A DNA stretch of 64,000 bases from Veillonellales bacterium (GCA_944390485.1 CALXPQ010000002.1:1-64000), one strand, 5' to 3'; shown: positions 1-10,987, counted from the stretch's first letter. Notes: generated from the sequence alone by a model not told the origin. Numbers and translations: made by a program.

Positions 1-936
1 AAGATCACCCTCGAGCTGAACCCGAACTACAGCGGACAGAAGCCGGCCATCCAGCACGTGATCTTCAATATCATCAAAGACCCGTCCGCACAGCGGCTCC
101 AGCTGGAGAAGGGCGACCTGGACATCGCCCAGAGCATCCCCGTGGACCAGATCGAAAAGATGAAGGACAACAAGGACATCCACATCTATGAAGATCCGTC
201 TCTCGTGGCGAGCGTGGTGTACATGAATACGCAGAAAGCGCCCATGAACGACAAGCTCTTCCGGCAGGCGCTCTCCTACGCGGTGGACTATCAGGGCATC
301 GTGGACGGCGCGGTGAAGGGCTATGGCGAACAGCTCACGACGCCGATCCCCGAAGGCATGTGGGGCCGCGACGAGAGCCTCCCGGGCTACAAACAGGATA
401 TGGCGAAAGCCAAGGAGCTCCTCGCCCAGTCCGCGGGCGCGGGCGTGAAAGAGCTGACGCTCCTCTACTCGGACAACCAGCCTTTCAATGAGACGGAAGC
501 GCTCATGCTGCAGAATAATTTCAAGGAGCTGGGCATCGACCTGAAGCTGGAGAAAATCGCGTGGGCGGCCTTCCGCGAGCGGGTCGACGAAGGCCAGTTC
601 GACCTGGCGCTCGGCACGTGGAGCCCGGACTACGCGGACCCGCAGTTCTTCATGAGCTACTGGTTCGACTCGGACTACTGGGGCCTGGCGGGCAACCGGT
701 CTTTCTACAAGAACGACACGGTGGACGGCCTGCTGCGGCAGGCGGAAGCGCTGACCGACCAGAAGGCGCGCACGGACCTGTATAAGGAAGCGCAGAAGCT
801 GGTGCTGGACGACGCGCCGTATCTCTTCCTCTTCCAGATGAATGTCCTCACGCCGATGCGCGCGGACATCCAGGGTTTTGCCTACAATCCGATGCTCGAC
901 AATATGTACGATTTCGAGCATCTGAGCAAGAAATGA
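1..936 (+). CDS. Peptide/nickel-type ABC substrate-binding protein, C-terminal part
   Basis: The reading frame is open at the left edge, so only the C-terminal ~311 residues are present and the true start lies outside the window. It belongs to the family 5 extracellular solute-binding proteins, which capture oligopeptides, nickel complexes or similar solutes outside the inner membrane. It is clearly paralogous to the complete protein at 37930-39498: both share IIKDPSAQRLQLEKGDLDIA, the YAVDYQGI segment, LLYSDNQ, GTWSPDYADPQ and NPMLDNMY near the end. It heads the permease and ATPase genes that follow on the same strand, so it is the natural binding protein of that transporter. A hairpin followed by four T lies between it and the first permease gene. 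The ligand cannot be told from sequence. Confidence 0.9.
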   Translation, partial: KITLELNPNYSGQKPAIQHVIFNIIKDPSAQRLQLEKGDLDIAQSIPVDQIEKMKDNKDIHIYEDPSLVASVVYMNTQKAPMNDKLFRQALSYAVDYQGIVDGAVKGYGEQLTTPIPEGMWGRDESLPGYKQDMAKAKELLAQSAGAGVKELTLLYSDNQPFNETEALMLQNNFKELGIDLKLEKIAWAAFRERVDEGQFDLALGTWSPDYADPQFFMSYWFDSDYWGLAGNRSFYKNDTVDGLLRQAEALTDQKARTDLYKEAQKLVLDDAPYLFLFQMNVLTPMRADIQGFAYNPMLDNMYDFEHLSKK

Positions 937-983
937 TGAAAACTCCCGCATGACGGGCGGGAAGCGGCGAACTGCCATGACAG

Positions 984-1015
984 ATCAGGGAGCGGCATGC
1001 GTTCCCTGATTTTTC
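984..1015 (+). terminator. Intercistronic terminator-like hairpin
   Basis: An eight-base inverted repeat (ATCAGGGA with TCCCTGAT, 11-base loop) is followed directly by TTTT. It sits between the binding-protein gene and the first permease gene of one operon. A leaky terminator or 3'-end stabiliser here would give more binding protein than membrane subunits, as is common in ABC importer operons. Confidence 0.55.
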
Positions 1016-1045
1016 GCAGGCAGCGCCGATAAGGGGGAAAATTTT

Positions 1046-2068
1046 ATGATTTCCATGCATTTTCTGCTGAAGCGGCTCCTCCATCTAGTGCTGGTCTTCT
1101 TCGGGGTGTCCGTGGTGACCTTCTGCATTTCCCACGTGATCCCCGGCGACCCGGCGCGGATGCTCGTAGGGCCGCACGCGTCCCCGGAGACGCTCGCCGC
1201 AGCGCGGGCCTCTCTCGGGCTCGACCAGCCCATCTGGACGCAGTATATCCAGTACATGACGGGCCTTTTTCACGGCGACATGGGCCTCTCCATCCGGACG
1301 CAGATGCCGGTGGCGGGTGAGCTGGCGAAATATTTCCCGGCCACGCTGGAGCTGACGCTGGCGGCGATGCTCATCGCGGTCATCTTCGGCATCGTCCTCG
1401 GCGTGGCGTCGGCGGTGCACCGTGATGCCTGGGTGGACCATGTGAGCCGCATCATCTCTCTCGTGGGCGTGTCCATGCCGCTCTTCTGGTCCGGCGTCAT
1501 CGCGCTCATTCTCTTCTATAAAGTCTTTCCGATCTTCCCGGCGTCCGGCCGGCTCGACGCCTTCCTCTCGCCGCCGCCGCCCGTCACGGGCCTCTACATC
1601 GTGGACGGCCTCATCGCGGGCCAGATGGACGTGGTGCTCTCGGCCATCCATCACCTCATCCTGCCGGCGGTGTGCCTCGCGTACGTGCAGCTCGCCATCA
1701 TCGCCCGGCAGGTGCGGTCCAGCATGATCGACGTGCTGGAGCAGGACTACATCCGCACGGCCCGGGCGTGCGGCATCCCGCGCCGGACCATCATCTACCG
1801 CTACGCGCTGAAGAACGCGCTCATCCCCACGGTGACGCTCACGGGCCTCACCATCGGCGAGCTCCTCGGCGGCGCGGTCATCACGGAGACCATCTTCGCC
1901 TGGCCGGGCATGGGGAAATACGTGATGGATTCCATTTCCTTCCTGGATTTCCCGGCTATCATGGGATTCACCCTCGTGATTTCCTTCGGGTACGTCCTCA
2001 TCAATACGGTGGTGGATATTGTCTACGGCATCCTCAATCCGCAGATCAGAGAGGAGGGGGAGCGATGA
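1046..2068 (+). CDS. ABC transporter permease, DppB/OppB family
   Basis: This 340-residue inner-membrane subunit forms half of the translocation pore of a peptide/nickel-type importer. It has an N-terminal membrane helix followed by a periplasmic segment with the family motif VIPGDPAR, several further helices, and the cytoplasmic coupling segment near residues 230-250 (DYIRTARACGIPRRTI), an EAA-like loop that docks onto the ATPases. The ATG at 1046 follows a purine-rich ribosome site (AAGGGGGAAAA). The stop codon overlaps the start of the next permease gene, which points to translational coupling. Length and topology are normal for the family. Confidence 0.93.
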   Translation: MISMHFLLKRLLHLVLVFFGVSVVTFCISHVIPGDPARMLVGPHASPETLAAARASLGLDQPIWTQYIQYMTGLFHGDMGLSIRTQMPVAGELAKYFPATLELTLAAMLIAVIFGIVLGVASAVHRDAWVDHVSRIISLVGVSMPLFWSGVIALILFYKVFPIFPASGRLDAFLSPPPPVTGLYIVDGLIAGQMDVVLSAIHHLILPAVCLAYVQLAIIARQVRSSMIDVLEQDYIRTARACGIPRRTIIYRYALKNALIPTVTLTGLTIGELLGGAVITETIFAWPGMGKYVMDSISFLDFPAIMGFTLVISFGYVLINTVVDIVYGILNPQIREEGER

Positions 2069-2934
2069 ACGAAGCAGCAGAAGCAGCCGTGCGCCCGTCC
2101 CGCTGGAAGGAGATCTGGGAGATCGCTCTCCGGAACAAGCTCACCCTCACGGGATTTGCCATCGTGGCGCTGGTGGTGCTGGTGGGGCTCCTCGCGCCCG
2201 TCCTCGCGCCCTATGACCCGAACGAGATGAATATCCCCGCCCGCCTCCAGGCGCCCGGCGCGGAGCACCTCTTCGGCACGGACGAGATGGGCCGGGACAT
2301 CCTCTCCCGCGTCATGTACGGCGCGCGCATCTCCATCGCCGTAGGCGTCATCATCGTGGCGGTGTCCGCGGCCATCGGCATCGTCCTCGGGAGCCTCTCG
2401 GGCTACTTCGGCGGCCGGGCGGATCAGGCGGTGCTGGCCGTGACGGACATGATCCTCGCCTTCCCGTCCATGGTGCTGGCCCTCGCGCTCACCGCCGCCA
2501 TGGGGCCGGGGCTCCTCAATACGATGCTCGCGGTCATCATCGTGCGCATCCCCATGTACACGCGGCTCATGCGCGGGCAGGTGCTCGTGGCGAAAGAGCA
2601 GCAGTACGTCCGCGCGGCGCGCACCTTCGGCGAGAAGCCGTTCTGGATCGTGGTTCGGCACATCGTGCCGAACTGCCTCACCCCGCTCATGGTGCAGATG
2701 ACCCTCGGCATCGGGGACGCTATCCTCATCGCGTCGTCCATGAGCTTCATCGGCCTCGGGGCCCAGCCGCCCACGCCGGAGTGGGGCGCCATGATCTCCA
2801 CGGCGCGCATCTATGCCATCGACCAGTGGTGGTACGCGGCCTTCCCGGGCCTGTCCATCCTCATCACTATCATGGGATTTAATCTGATCGGCGACGGGAT
2901 CCGCGATATCCTCGATCCCCGGTCGAGAAAGTGA
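2065..2934 (+). CDS. ABC transporter permease, DppC/OppC family
   Basis: This 289-residue partner permease starts at the ATG at 2065, which overlaps the previous stop codon (ATGA) and follows GAGGAGGGGG. The open frame extends much further upstream, but that part is a shadow of dppB. The first helix (about residues 28-50) is followed by the family signature HLFGTDEMGRDILSRVMYGAR near residues 68-88. The EAA-like coupling loop appears as YVRAARTFGEKP. A conserved segment GAQPPTPEWGAMI lies near the C-terminus. With the upstream permease it would make the heterodimeric channel, driven by the two ATPases encoded next. Confidence 0.93.
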   Translation: MNEAAEAAVRPSRWKEIWEIALRNKLTLTGFAIVALVVLVGLLAPVLAPYDPNEMNIPARLQAPGAEHLFGTDEMGRDILSRVMYGARISIAVGVIIVAVSAAIGIVLGSLSGYFGGRADQAVLAVTDMILAFPSMVLALALTAAMGPGLLNTMLAVIIVRIPMYTRLMRGQVLVAKEQQYVRAARTFGEKPFWIVVRHIVPNCLTPLMVQMTLGIGDAILIASSMSFIGLGAQPPTPEWGAMISTARIYAIDQWWYAAFPGLSILITIMGFNLIGDGIRDILDPRSRK

Positions 2935-2941
2935 GGGGCTT

Positions 2942-3960
<1,019 letters not shown>

Positions 3961-3964
<4 letters not shown>

Positions 3965-4782
3965 GCGCGCTGCTTGAAATCGACAATGTGACGAAGACCT
4001 TCCGCACGAAGGGATTCTTCGGAAAGACCAAAGAAGTGCACGCCCTGAACGGCGTGTCCCTCTCCATTGAAAAAGGGGAGTCCATCGGCATCGTGGGCGA
4101 ATCCGGCTGCGGCAAGTCCACCCTGGCGAACCTCATCGTCCGCCTGGACGAGCCCACCTCCGGGCGCATCCTCCTGGACGGGACGGACATCTCCCACATG
4201 AAGGAAGACGAGCTGCGGCCGCTCCGCCGGCGCATCCAGATCGTCTTCCAGGACCCGTACTCCTCCCTCTCCCCGCGCATGACCATCGGGCAGATCGTCA
4301 CCGAGCCCATGCGCGTCCTCGGCGGGCACAGCGAAGCGGAGACGGAAGAGCGGGCGAAAGAGCTGCTCCACATGGTGGGCCTCCAGCCGAGCGCCATGCG
4401 CCGCTATCCCCACGAATTTTCCGGCGGTCAGCGCCAGCGCATCTCCATCGCCCGCGCCCTCATGACCGAGCCGGAAATCCTCATCCTTGACGAGCCCACC
4501 AGCGCCCTCGACGTGTCCGTGCAGGCGCAGGTGCTGAACATCCTCACCGACCTGCGGGCGAAGCTCCACCTGACCTACCTCTTCATTTCCCACAACCTCG
4601 CCGTGGTGAAATATATCTCCGACAAGACCGTGGTCATGCGGAAAGGGGCCGTCGTCGAGACCGGTCCGTCCGAAGAGATCCTCACTCATCCGTCCGAAGC
4701 GTACACCCGCGAGCTCATCGAAGCCGTCCCCATGATCGGCAAACCCTTCCGCATGCCTGACGACATCGCGGAGAGCGTATGA
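3961..4782 (+). CDS. ABC transporter ATP-binding protein, DppF/OppF family
   Basis: This is the second ATPase of the importer, 273 residues. The start is the ATG at 3961 that overlaps the previous stop (ATGA) just after AAAGGAGGCGG. The frame is open much further upstream, but that region encodes DppD in another frame. Walker A is GESGCGKS, the signature is FSGGQRQR and Walker B is [11 protein letters not shown], followed by the switch His in ISHNLA. It is shorter than typical DppF at the C-terminus and lacks the cysteine-rich extension. Together with DppD it would form the ATPase heterodimer. Confidence 0.93.
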
Positions 4783-4795
4783 AAGGAGGCGCCTC

Positions 4796-6250
4796 ATGAC
4801 ACCGGACTACCTCGCAGGCCTCCGGACCCTCGCGGAACGGATGATGGCCTACTACAGCATCCCCGGCTGCGCCATGGCCGTCCTCGACGGCGGCGACGTG
4901 CATTTCCTCGACTTCGGCACGCGGGACATCGAGACCGGCGCGCCCTTCGACCGGGACACCGTCTCCGGCATCGGCTCGTGCACGAAATCCATGACCGCCG
5001 CCGCCGCCCTCCGTCTCGAAGAGCAAGGGTTCCTCGACCTGGACGCGCCCATCGCGTCCTATGTGCCGGGCTTCGCCCTCTGGGACGAGCACGCCTCCGC
5101 GCTCTGCACCCTGCGGGACCTCCTGTGCCACCGCACGGGCGTCGCGGGCCACGACGGGGCCTGGCCGGACAACAGCATCTCCCGGGTGGAGTACCTCCGC
5201 CGGCTGAAATATCTCGAGCCGAACGCATCCTTCCGCACCGTCGCCCAGTACAGCAACGTCATGTACGCCGCGGCGGGCGGCGTCCTCGAAGCGGTGACCG
5301 GGCAGAAATGGGAGACCCTCATGGAAGAAGAACTCTTCCGGCCGCTCGGCATGACCCATACGCACTGCCTCATGGGAGACGCGGAGAAAGAAGACAATCT
5401 CGCCGCGCCCCACTGGTGGCAGGAAGGGCTTCACAGGATTCCCCTGTGGAACATCGACCAGGCCGGTCCGTGCGGCTCCGTCATGTCCACGGCCCGGGAC
5501 ATGGCGCGGTGGCTCGCCTTCCACATCCGGGGCGGCCTCGGCCCGGACGGCGAAGCGCTCCTCACGCCCGCCCATTTCCTCGACATGCACACGCCGCAGA
5601 TCCTCATGGACTACCCCCATGTGCGCGGCGGGCGCTCCCTCGGCTACGGCCTCGGGTGGCGCGTCATGGAGTACCACGGGCACATCGTGCAGCAGCACAC
5701 CGGGAAGATCGAAGGCTACAGCGCCTTCCAGTTCTACCTGCCCGGTCTCGGCAAAGGCGCGGTGTATCTCCAGAACCTCCACGCGCCGGACAATCCTTTC
5801 ATTTTCGCCGTCCAGGGGTACCTCCTGGACGCATTCACGGGGCGGCCGGAAGACGACTGGTACGCCGTGTACACCGAGCGCAGGACCCATGCGCCGGAAG
5901 ATATGTACCATCATCTGGAGCACGACTGCATGCCGGAATCCGTCATCTCCGGCACGCGGCCGTCCCGCCGCCCCGAAGCCTACTGCGGGCTCTATGAGAA
6001 CCCTGGATACGGCCTCTTCCGGGTGAGAGCGGATGGAGGACGGCTCTTCCTGGACGAGCGGGAGGTAACTGGCCTTGGCCTCACGCACGTCCATTACGAC
6101 ACCTTCCGGGTCGAAGGCGTCAAGGAAGACACCGACCTCTATACCCTGCCTCTCACCTTCGTGGCCGGTCCCGACGGAGCCGTCGCCGGCTTCACATTCC
6201 CCCTGGAGCCGAAAGTCAGCCCCGTCTTTTTCCGGAAGATCCCGCAGTGA
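4796..6250 (+). CDS. Serine hydrolase, class C beta-lactamase/EstB fold
   Basis: This 484-residue protein belongs to the serine beta-lactamase-like superfamily (Pfam beta-lactamase). The nucleophile motif SxxK is S61-C-T-K64, the second motif is Y152-S-N, and a third HTG motif is at 301-303. No signal peptide is visible, so it is probably cytoplasmic, unlike most penicillin-binding proteins. It starts 13 bases after the ABC ATPase gene, behind AAAGGAGGCGCCTC, and closes the operon. An attractive reading is that it cleaves an ester or peptide (perhaps containing D-residues) delivered by the importer. The sequence does not identify the substrate. The C-terminal ~120 residues look like a separate all-beta extension. 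Confidence 0.85.
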   Translation: MTPDYLAGLRTLAERMMAYYSIPGCAMAVLDGGDVHFLDFGTRDIETGAPFDRDTVSGIGSCTKSMTAAAALRLEEQGFLDLDAPIASYVPGFALWDEHASALCTLRDLLCHRTGVAGHDGAWPDNSISRVEYLRRLKYLEPNASFRTVAQYSNVMYAAAGGVLEAVTGQKWETLMEEELFRPLGMTHTHCLMGDAEKEDNLAAPHWWQEGLHRIPLWNIDQAGPCGSVMSTARDMARWLAFHIRGGLGPDGEALLTPAHFLDMHTPQILMDYPHVRGGRSLGYGLGWRVMEYHGHIVQQHTGKIEGYSAFQFYLPGLGKGAVYLQNLHAPDNPFIFAVQGYLLDAFTGRPEDDWYAVYTERRTHAPEDMYHHLEHDCMPESVISGTRPSRRPEAYCGLYENPGYGLFRVRADGGRLFLDEREVTGLGLTHVHYDTFRVEGVKEDTDLYTLPLTFVAGPDGAVAGFTFPLEPKVSPVFFRKIPQ

Positions 6251-6258
6251 GCGGGAAA

Positions 6259-6296
6259 CCGCCGGCTGTGTCCAAAGCAGCCGGCGGTTTTCTTTT
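6259..6296 (+). terminator. Terminator of the first ABC operon
   Basis: A ten-base stem (CCGCCGGCTG with CAGCCGGCGG, nine-base loop) is followed by a T-rich tract. It lies nine bases after the serine hydrolase stop codon. Confidence 0.85.
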
Positions 6297-6390
6297 GCCT
6301 GCGGGAGGGGAGACCGGGCAGCGGGTCGGCGAGTGCCCGGCTGTCCGTGGGGCAGAGAAGGGGTTCAAGAGCGAGGGAAATCCTTCTCGC

Positions 6391-7655
6391 TCATGAGGGA
6401 GCGGACCCGCATAGCGGAGTGGTGCGTGCCGTCTCATGAAAATGCGGACCTGCATCTCGATGCCGTACGTGTCCGAAATTTACGGATAATTCCGTTATTG
6501 GAATATGATTCCATGGTCGCTACTTTCCTTCTTCTCCAAAGAAGAATGGAAAGTAGCAAAGGAAGAAGTTGCCGGCCAGGCGAAAAAGGACCTGTCGGCG
6601 GGGCGTCCTGCCGCTCAGTTTGTAATTCCCTGTGGTCGAGCAATAGTAAGAAATGCGACAGAGCGGCAGCCATGCCGGGACAGTACAAACTGCAAGACGC
6701 GTCAGGCCGCCCCGCCTGCTGCAGCTCTGAGGAGCCGCACCGGTCCTTTTTCTTAATGGCCGGGCGCAATCCCGGCGCTCTGGTGGGGAGCGCCTGAGGA
6801 GAAGGGCGGCACAGATTAGAAAGCCGCCCCGCTGGAACTGCCCGGCTTCGGGGCCGGGCTCGGACGAGTGGGGAGGCTGTATTCCCGTCCGCGGGAAAGG
6901 AGTGTCCGCAAGCGGACTGTTCCGCCGTGCTGCGCACGAGCGTAGGGGAAAGCGGAGTCCGGCTGCGCCGGAATTTTACGCGGCGCTTTGCGCCTGCGTA
7001 TGAAAAAGAAGAAAGCCCGGCAGAGCCGGTCCTGTCCGCCGCGCTTCGCGCGTGCGTATGGGGAGCAACATTGGCAGGATAGACTTTTGTGTGTAAAAAT
7101 GCGGAGCCTTCAACGTATGTGGGGCCGCTTCTGTATGAGCTTGCGCGTTAGTACAAGGGAGCGTGCTTGCACGCGACACGAAACTTCCACGGGCATGAAG
7201 AAAAGGCAGTCGTCTCTATGTGATCCCGCATCTGTGTATGAGAACACGTCCGTGTCGGAAATGAAGCCCGCACCGTATGGGTAATAAGTCTAACACTGGT
7301 GCAGCATCCCCGCCCGTTGGAACGGAGGCCGGTGCCCGAAGGGAGAAAATTTCGCCAGTGGCGTCAGCCGGAGCGCTTGTTTGAGCGAGCAAAGCGAGCG
7401 AGTTGCGCGGAGGGTAGTGACCGGCGAAATTTTCAGGCCGGAGTGACGGGGCGGCTGCCCTTTCTTTTGCTTCGTTTTCTTTCCGTCAGGCACGGAAAGA
7501 AAATGAAGAGACCATGGAATCGCATTCCAAAAATGGAACTATTCGTAAATGAGCGAGCACGTACGGCCTCTCGATGTGGGCCCGCTTCGCCTGCGAAGGA
7601 ACCATTTTATTGTGATGTGGGTCCGCATCGACAGGCCCATGATTGGTTCAGTAAC
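6391..7655. repeat. Mosaic intergenic repeat block 1 (modules C'-A-D-B-C)
   Basis: This gene-free stretch is made of modules found again elsewhere in the window. In order: an inverted end module C' (about 6391-6520), module A (about 6515-6935), which begins with a hairpin (GCTACTTTCC with GGAAAGTAGC), module D (about 6935-7300), module B (about 7300-7530), which ends with a different hairpin (TTTTCTTTCCGT with ACGGAAAGAAAA), and a direct end module C (about 7510-7655). C' and C are inverted copies of one sequence. The open frames crossing it change register between copies and have no ribosome site, so I treat it as non-coding. It is the most complete copy of the composite. Confidence 0.8.
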
Positions 7656-7939
7656 CAGTTTCTTTAGTGATTCCATACCTTTGTGCTGCGGGAAAATTTA
7701 ATTTATAAATTTCTAATCGAATACAGAGAAATCAAGATGTTATTTTTAGGAAAGAAAAGAGGAAACCGAAGAGGGTATGGGGATGGATAAGAGAGATTTT
7801 ATGCGATGAGATCTGGTAATTTAAGATTCTTCAAAATAAGAATGTTTGTTCTTTTTGAAAAATGAAAAATTGGAAGTTTAGAAAATTATGAAAAGAAAAG
7901 TAAGAATAAAAAAGAGGGGAGTGACGCTTCATCGCCGGA
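7656..7939. other. AT-rich intergenic spacer upstream of the porin
   Basis: After the repeat block the composition switches to strongly AT-rich for about 280 bases, in contrast to the rest of the window. No gene is visible. It precedes the porin promoter and may act as an upstream element or contain regulatory sites, but no specific motif is recognised. Confidence 0.5.
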
Positions 7940-7968
7940 TTGTACCGCATGATAGGTACTGGTACAAT
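7940..7968 (+). promoter_or_regulatory. Promoter of the SLH porin gene
   Basis: TTGTAC at 7940 and TACAAT at 7963 are separated by 17 bases, a good sigma-A type promoter. The predicted transcript has a leader of about 65 bases ending in AGAGAGGAGATTTTC before the ATG. Confidence 0.7.
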
Positions 7969-8041
7969 GAAATCAGCCGCATGGCCGCCCGCAGGGAAAG
8001 GAGCGGTCATTTGACTGCGGCTGGAAAGAGAGGAGATTTTC

Positions 8042-9280
8042 ATGAAAACAAAATGGATTCTGCTGACCGCTGCGGCGGCGTTCGGTCTGGGAGGGATGGC
8101 TTCGGCGGCCAATCCTTTCCGCGATGTGCCGGCGGAGAGCTGGGCGTATCAGGCGGTGGCGGACTTGTCCGATCAGGGCATCGTGGAGGGGTATCCGGAC
8201 GGCACCTTCCGGGGGCAGACCTCCATCACGCGCTATGAGATGGCGCAGATCACGGCGCGCCTCATGGCGAAGGAAGACCAGTACAGCGCGGAGCAGCGCG
8301 CGGCCATCGACAGGCTCGCGGCGGAGTACGCGGAGGAGCTGGACACGCTCGGCGTGCGGGTGACGAACCTTGAAAAGCAAGTGGGCACGATTTCCTGGAG
8401 CGGGGACTCGCGCATGCGCTACAAGGAAAGCACCGCCGGCGAGGGCACGTGGGACGGCCGTGTGCGCATCACGGCGCAGGCGGCGGTGAATGATCGGACG
8501 ACGGTGACGGGGCGCTTCACGTCGGGCAACGTGAATTTCAAAAAGGACAGCGGCGGCGACGTGAAGATGGACCGCATGAATGTGCGCCACGATTTCGGCG
8601 GCGCGGCGGTGGTGCTCGGCCGGTATGAGCTGGATATGGGCACGCAGGCCACGTGGCTCGAGGGAAGCGCTTTCGACGGGGCGGAGGCGGTCTTTGCCCT
8701 GGGGAAGGACGCGTCTCTCAAAGCGGGGTTCGGCCGCTTCAAGGACGCCGCGCCGGACGATCCGGCGGGGACGTTCGACGAGGCGGAGGCGTTCTATGCG
8801 CAGGCGAAGGCGGATTTCCATGCGGTGCGCCTCGGCGTGGATTATTTCCGCACGTCCGATTTCACGGAGGACGGCCTGCGCCGCTCGGCGAATGTGCTCG
8901 GCGGCAATCTCACGGTGCCGATCGGAGAGTTCCGGCTGTTCGGCGATTATTACCGGGATACGGAAGCGCCGGGCGATCCGCAGATCTGGGCGGCCGGCTT
9001 CGGCTGGGGCGCGGTGAATCGGAAGAAGCCGGGGACTTTCGGCATCGACGTGGCGTATTACGAGGTGGAGAAAGGGCTGTACCATCAGTACATGACGGGG
9101 CTCGACATCGACGATACGATCTTCCTGCAGGACGGCCATTTCTGGCTGGCCACGGGGGACGTGACGCTCATGCCGAACCTGATGCTCCACGGGGAGTGGG
9201 CTTTCGCGTATGAGCCGGAGGGGAGCGCGTCCCGGGATCTGTCCGACGCGTGGGAGCTGTCGCTGGTCTATAAATTCTGA
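8042..9280 (+). CDS. SLH-domain outer-membrane porin (OmpM type)
   Basis: This 412-residue exported protein has a classical signal peptide (residues 1-22, cut after GGMASA). One SLH domain follows (about 24-85, with FRDVP, WAYQAVADL and YPDGTF), then a short coiled coil (about 85-115). The remainder, rich in alternating hydrophobic residues, ends in LVYKF and is expected to form a beta-barrel. In Negativicutes such proteins anchor the outer membrane to polyaminated peptidoglycan through the SLH domain and act as general porins. The gene is monocistronic, with its own promoter and a terminator shared with the convergent ABC operon. This architecture is the main taxonomic clue in the window. 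Confidence 0.93.
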   Translation: MKTKWILLTAAAAFGLGGMASAANPFRDVPAESWAYQAVADLSDQGIVEGYPDGTFRGQTSITRYEMAQITARLMAKEDQYSAEQRAAIDRLAAEYAEELDTLGVRVTNLEKQVGTISWSGDSRMRYKESTAGEGTWDGRVRITAQAAVNDRTTVTGRFTSGNVNFKKDSGGDVKMDRMNVRHDFGGAAVVLGRYELDMGTQATWLEGSAFDGAEAVFALGKDASLKAGFGRFKDAAPDDPAGTFDEAEAFYAQAKADFHAVRLGVDYFRTSDFTEDGLRRSANVLGGNLTVPIGEFRLFGDYYRDTEAPGDPQIWAAGFGWGAVNRKKPGTFGIDVAYYEVEKGLYHQYMTGLDIDDTIFLQDGHFWLATGDVTLMPNLMLHGEWAFAYEPEGSASRDLSDAWELSLVYKF

Positions 9281-9290
9281 CTGCAAATAA

Positions 9291-9324
9291 AAAAGAACGC
9301 CCGTCATGGACGTTCTTTTCGTTT
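9291..9324. terminator. Bidirectional terminator between porin and ABC operon
   Basis: AAAAGAACG pairs with CGTTCTTTT around an 11-base loop, with T-rich tracts in both directions. It lies between the convergent genes ending at 9280 and 9330. Confidence 0.8.
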
Positions 9325-9329
9325 GCCTG

Positions 9330-10142
9330 TCACTGGAAGAGTTCCGGCGGCAGGACTTTGTTTTTCCCTTCTTCGAGGGTGAAGACCGAGGCGGTGAGCT
9401 TCCGGGCGTAGGCGGATTTCGCTTCGCGGAGGTCATGGATGGTCTCCACTTCTTTCCCGTGCTGCATGACGAGGATGCGGTCGCAGAAATTGTTGGCCAG
9501 GAAGAGGTCGTGGCAGATGAAGAGGTAGGCGATGTGCCGTTCGCGCTGGAGCCGGCGTAGGAGGTCGATGATGCGGGCCTGTACGGACACGTCGAGGGCG
9601 CTGGTGGCTTCGTCGAGGACGATGAGTTCCGGCGCGAGGGCGACGGCCCGGGCGATGGCCACGCGCTGGCGCTGGCCGCCGGACATGTGGTGGGGGAAGC
9701 GCCCTGCGAAGTCTTCCGGGAGATCGACGAGGCGGAGGAGTTCCCGCGCCTTCGCGTCCGTCTCGGAGGAGCGGATGAGGCCGAAGTTGAGGAGCGGCTC
9801 GCAGAGGATGTCCCGCACGCGCATTTTCGGATCGAGCGCGGTGGACGGGTCCTGGAAGACCATCTGTACGGCCCGGCGGTGCTGCCGGAGCGCTTCGCCG
9901 GAGAGATGGGTGATGTCCTCGCCGCGGTAGAGGATGCGCCCTTCGGTGGGCGTCTCGAGGCGGGTGAGGATGCGCGCGAGGGTGGATTTGCCGGAGCCGG
10001 ATTCGCCCACGATGCCGAAGGTCTCGCCGGGACGGACGGAGAAGGTGATGTGGTCGCACGCGGTGAGCGTGCCGCCCCCTTCGAGGGGGAAGACTTTGGT
10101 GATGCCCTCCATGCGGAGGAGTTCTTCTGATGGTCCGTTCAT
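9330..10142 (-). CDS. ABC transporter ATP-binding protein, DppF/OppF family
   Basis: This 270-residue ATPase is the last gene of the second peptide/nickel-type ABC operon. Walker A is GESGSGKS, the signature is MSGGQRQR, Walker B is [12 protein letters not shown] (with Ala where Pro is usual) and the switch His is in ICHDLF. Its start overlaps the stop of the preceding ATPase gene by four bases. It lacks the cysteine-rich C-terminal extension. The operon order is permease B, permease C, binding protein, ATPase D, ATPase F, which resembles nik-type arrangements, but nickel is not proven. Confidence 0.92.
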   Translation of the reverse strand: MNGPSEELLRMEGITKVFPLEGGGTLTACDHITFSVRPGETFGIVGESGSGKSTLARILTRLETPTEGRILYRGEDITHLSGEALRQHRRAVQMVFQDPSTALDPKMRVRDILCEPLLNFGLIRSSETDAKARELLRLVDLPEDFAGRFPHHMSGGQRQRVAIARAVALAPELIVLDEATSALDVSVQARIIDLLRRLQRERHIAYLFICHDLFLANNFCDRILVMQHGKEVETIHDLREAKSAYARKLTASVFTLEEGKNKVLPPELFQ

Positions 10143-10921
10143 TGTACGCCTCCCAGTCTCGGCACGGCCGCGAGGAGCATGCGGGTGTAGTCCGTCTGCG
10201 GCCGGCGGATGATGTCTTCGGCGGGGCCGTATTCCACCGGGCGGCCGTCCTTCATGACGAGGATGCGGTCGGCCATGTAGGCGGCGACGCCCAGGTTGTG
10301 CGTGACGATGATGATGGCGGTGCCCATGGAGCGGGCCGCGTCCATCATTTCTTTTACGATCTGCGCCTGCGTGGTCACGTCGAGGGCGCTGGTGGGCTCG
10401 TCGGCGAGGAGGAGCTTCGGCCGGAGGGCCATGGCCATGGCGATGCCCACGCGCTGGCGCATGCCGCCGGAGAGCTCGAAGGGGTAGCTCGCGAGGATGC
10501 GCTCCGGGTCGGGGAGGCGCACCATGGCGAGCATGGAGGTCATGAGGGCGTGCGCTTCGTCCCGGTCCGTCACGCCGTGGATGGCGAGGTAGTCCCGGAA
10601 CTGCGCGCCCACGGAGCGGATGGGGTTCATCATGGCGCCGCAGTCCTGGAAGATCATGGACACGTCCCGCCCGCAGAGGGCGCGGTGCTTCGCCGGGGTC
10701 TGTTTCTGGGTGTCTTCCCCTTCGAAGAGCACCTGCCCTTCCGCGATGTGGCCGCCGCCGGGCAGGATGTGCTGGATGGACCGGATGACGGTGGTCTTGC
10801 CGGAGCCGGATTCGCCCACGATGGCGAGCACTTCTCCCGCGTCGAGGGTGAAGGACACGTGCCGCACGATGGGCGGCCGCTTCCCGTAGGCGATGCCCAG
10901 GTCTTTTACTTCAAGAAGCAT
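10139..10921 (-). CDS. ABC transporter ATP-binding protein, DppD/OppD family
   Basis: This 260-residue ATPase shows Walker A GESGSGKT, signature LSGGMRQR, Walker [13 protein letters not shown] and the switch His in VTHNLG. The frame is open 20 codons further upstream, but the ATG at 10921 ([14 protein letters not shown]) is preceded by AAAGGAGGCTTCC and is the better start. It is shorter than standard DppD and lacks the cysteine extension. A seven-base GC-rich inverted repeat (10951-10978) without a T tract separates it from the binding-protein gene and may stabilise the upstream message. Confidence 0.92.
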   Translation of the reverse strand: MLLEVKDLGIAYGKRPPIVRHVSFTLDAGEVLAIVGESGSGKTTVIRSIQHILPGGGHIAEGQVLFEGEDTQKQTPAKHRALCGRDVSMIFQDCGAMMNPIRSVGAQFRDYLAIHGVTDRDEAHALMTSMLAMVRLPDPERILASYPFELSGGMRQRVGIAMAMALRPKLLLADEPTSALDVTTQAQIVKEMMDAARSMGTAIIIVTHNLGVAAYMADRILVMKDGRPVEYGPAEDIIRRPQTDYTRMLLAAVPRLGGVQ

Positions 10922-10987
10922 GGAAGCCTCCTTTGTCATGCGATACAGAACAGCCGGCGGCATGGCGCGGGCCGGCTGCATGGGAAA

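Noticed and set aside
6391..7655. Insertion sequence or prophage remnant
   Set aside because: No transposase, integrase or phage gene fragment is seen in any of the repeat blocks.
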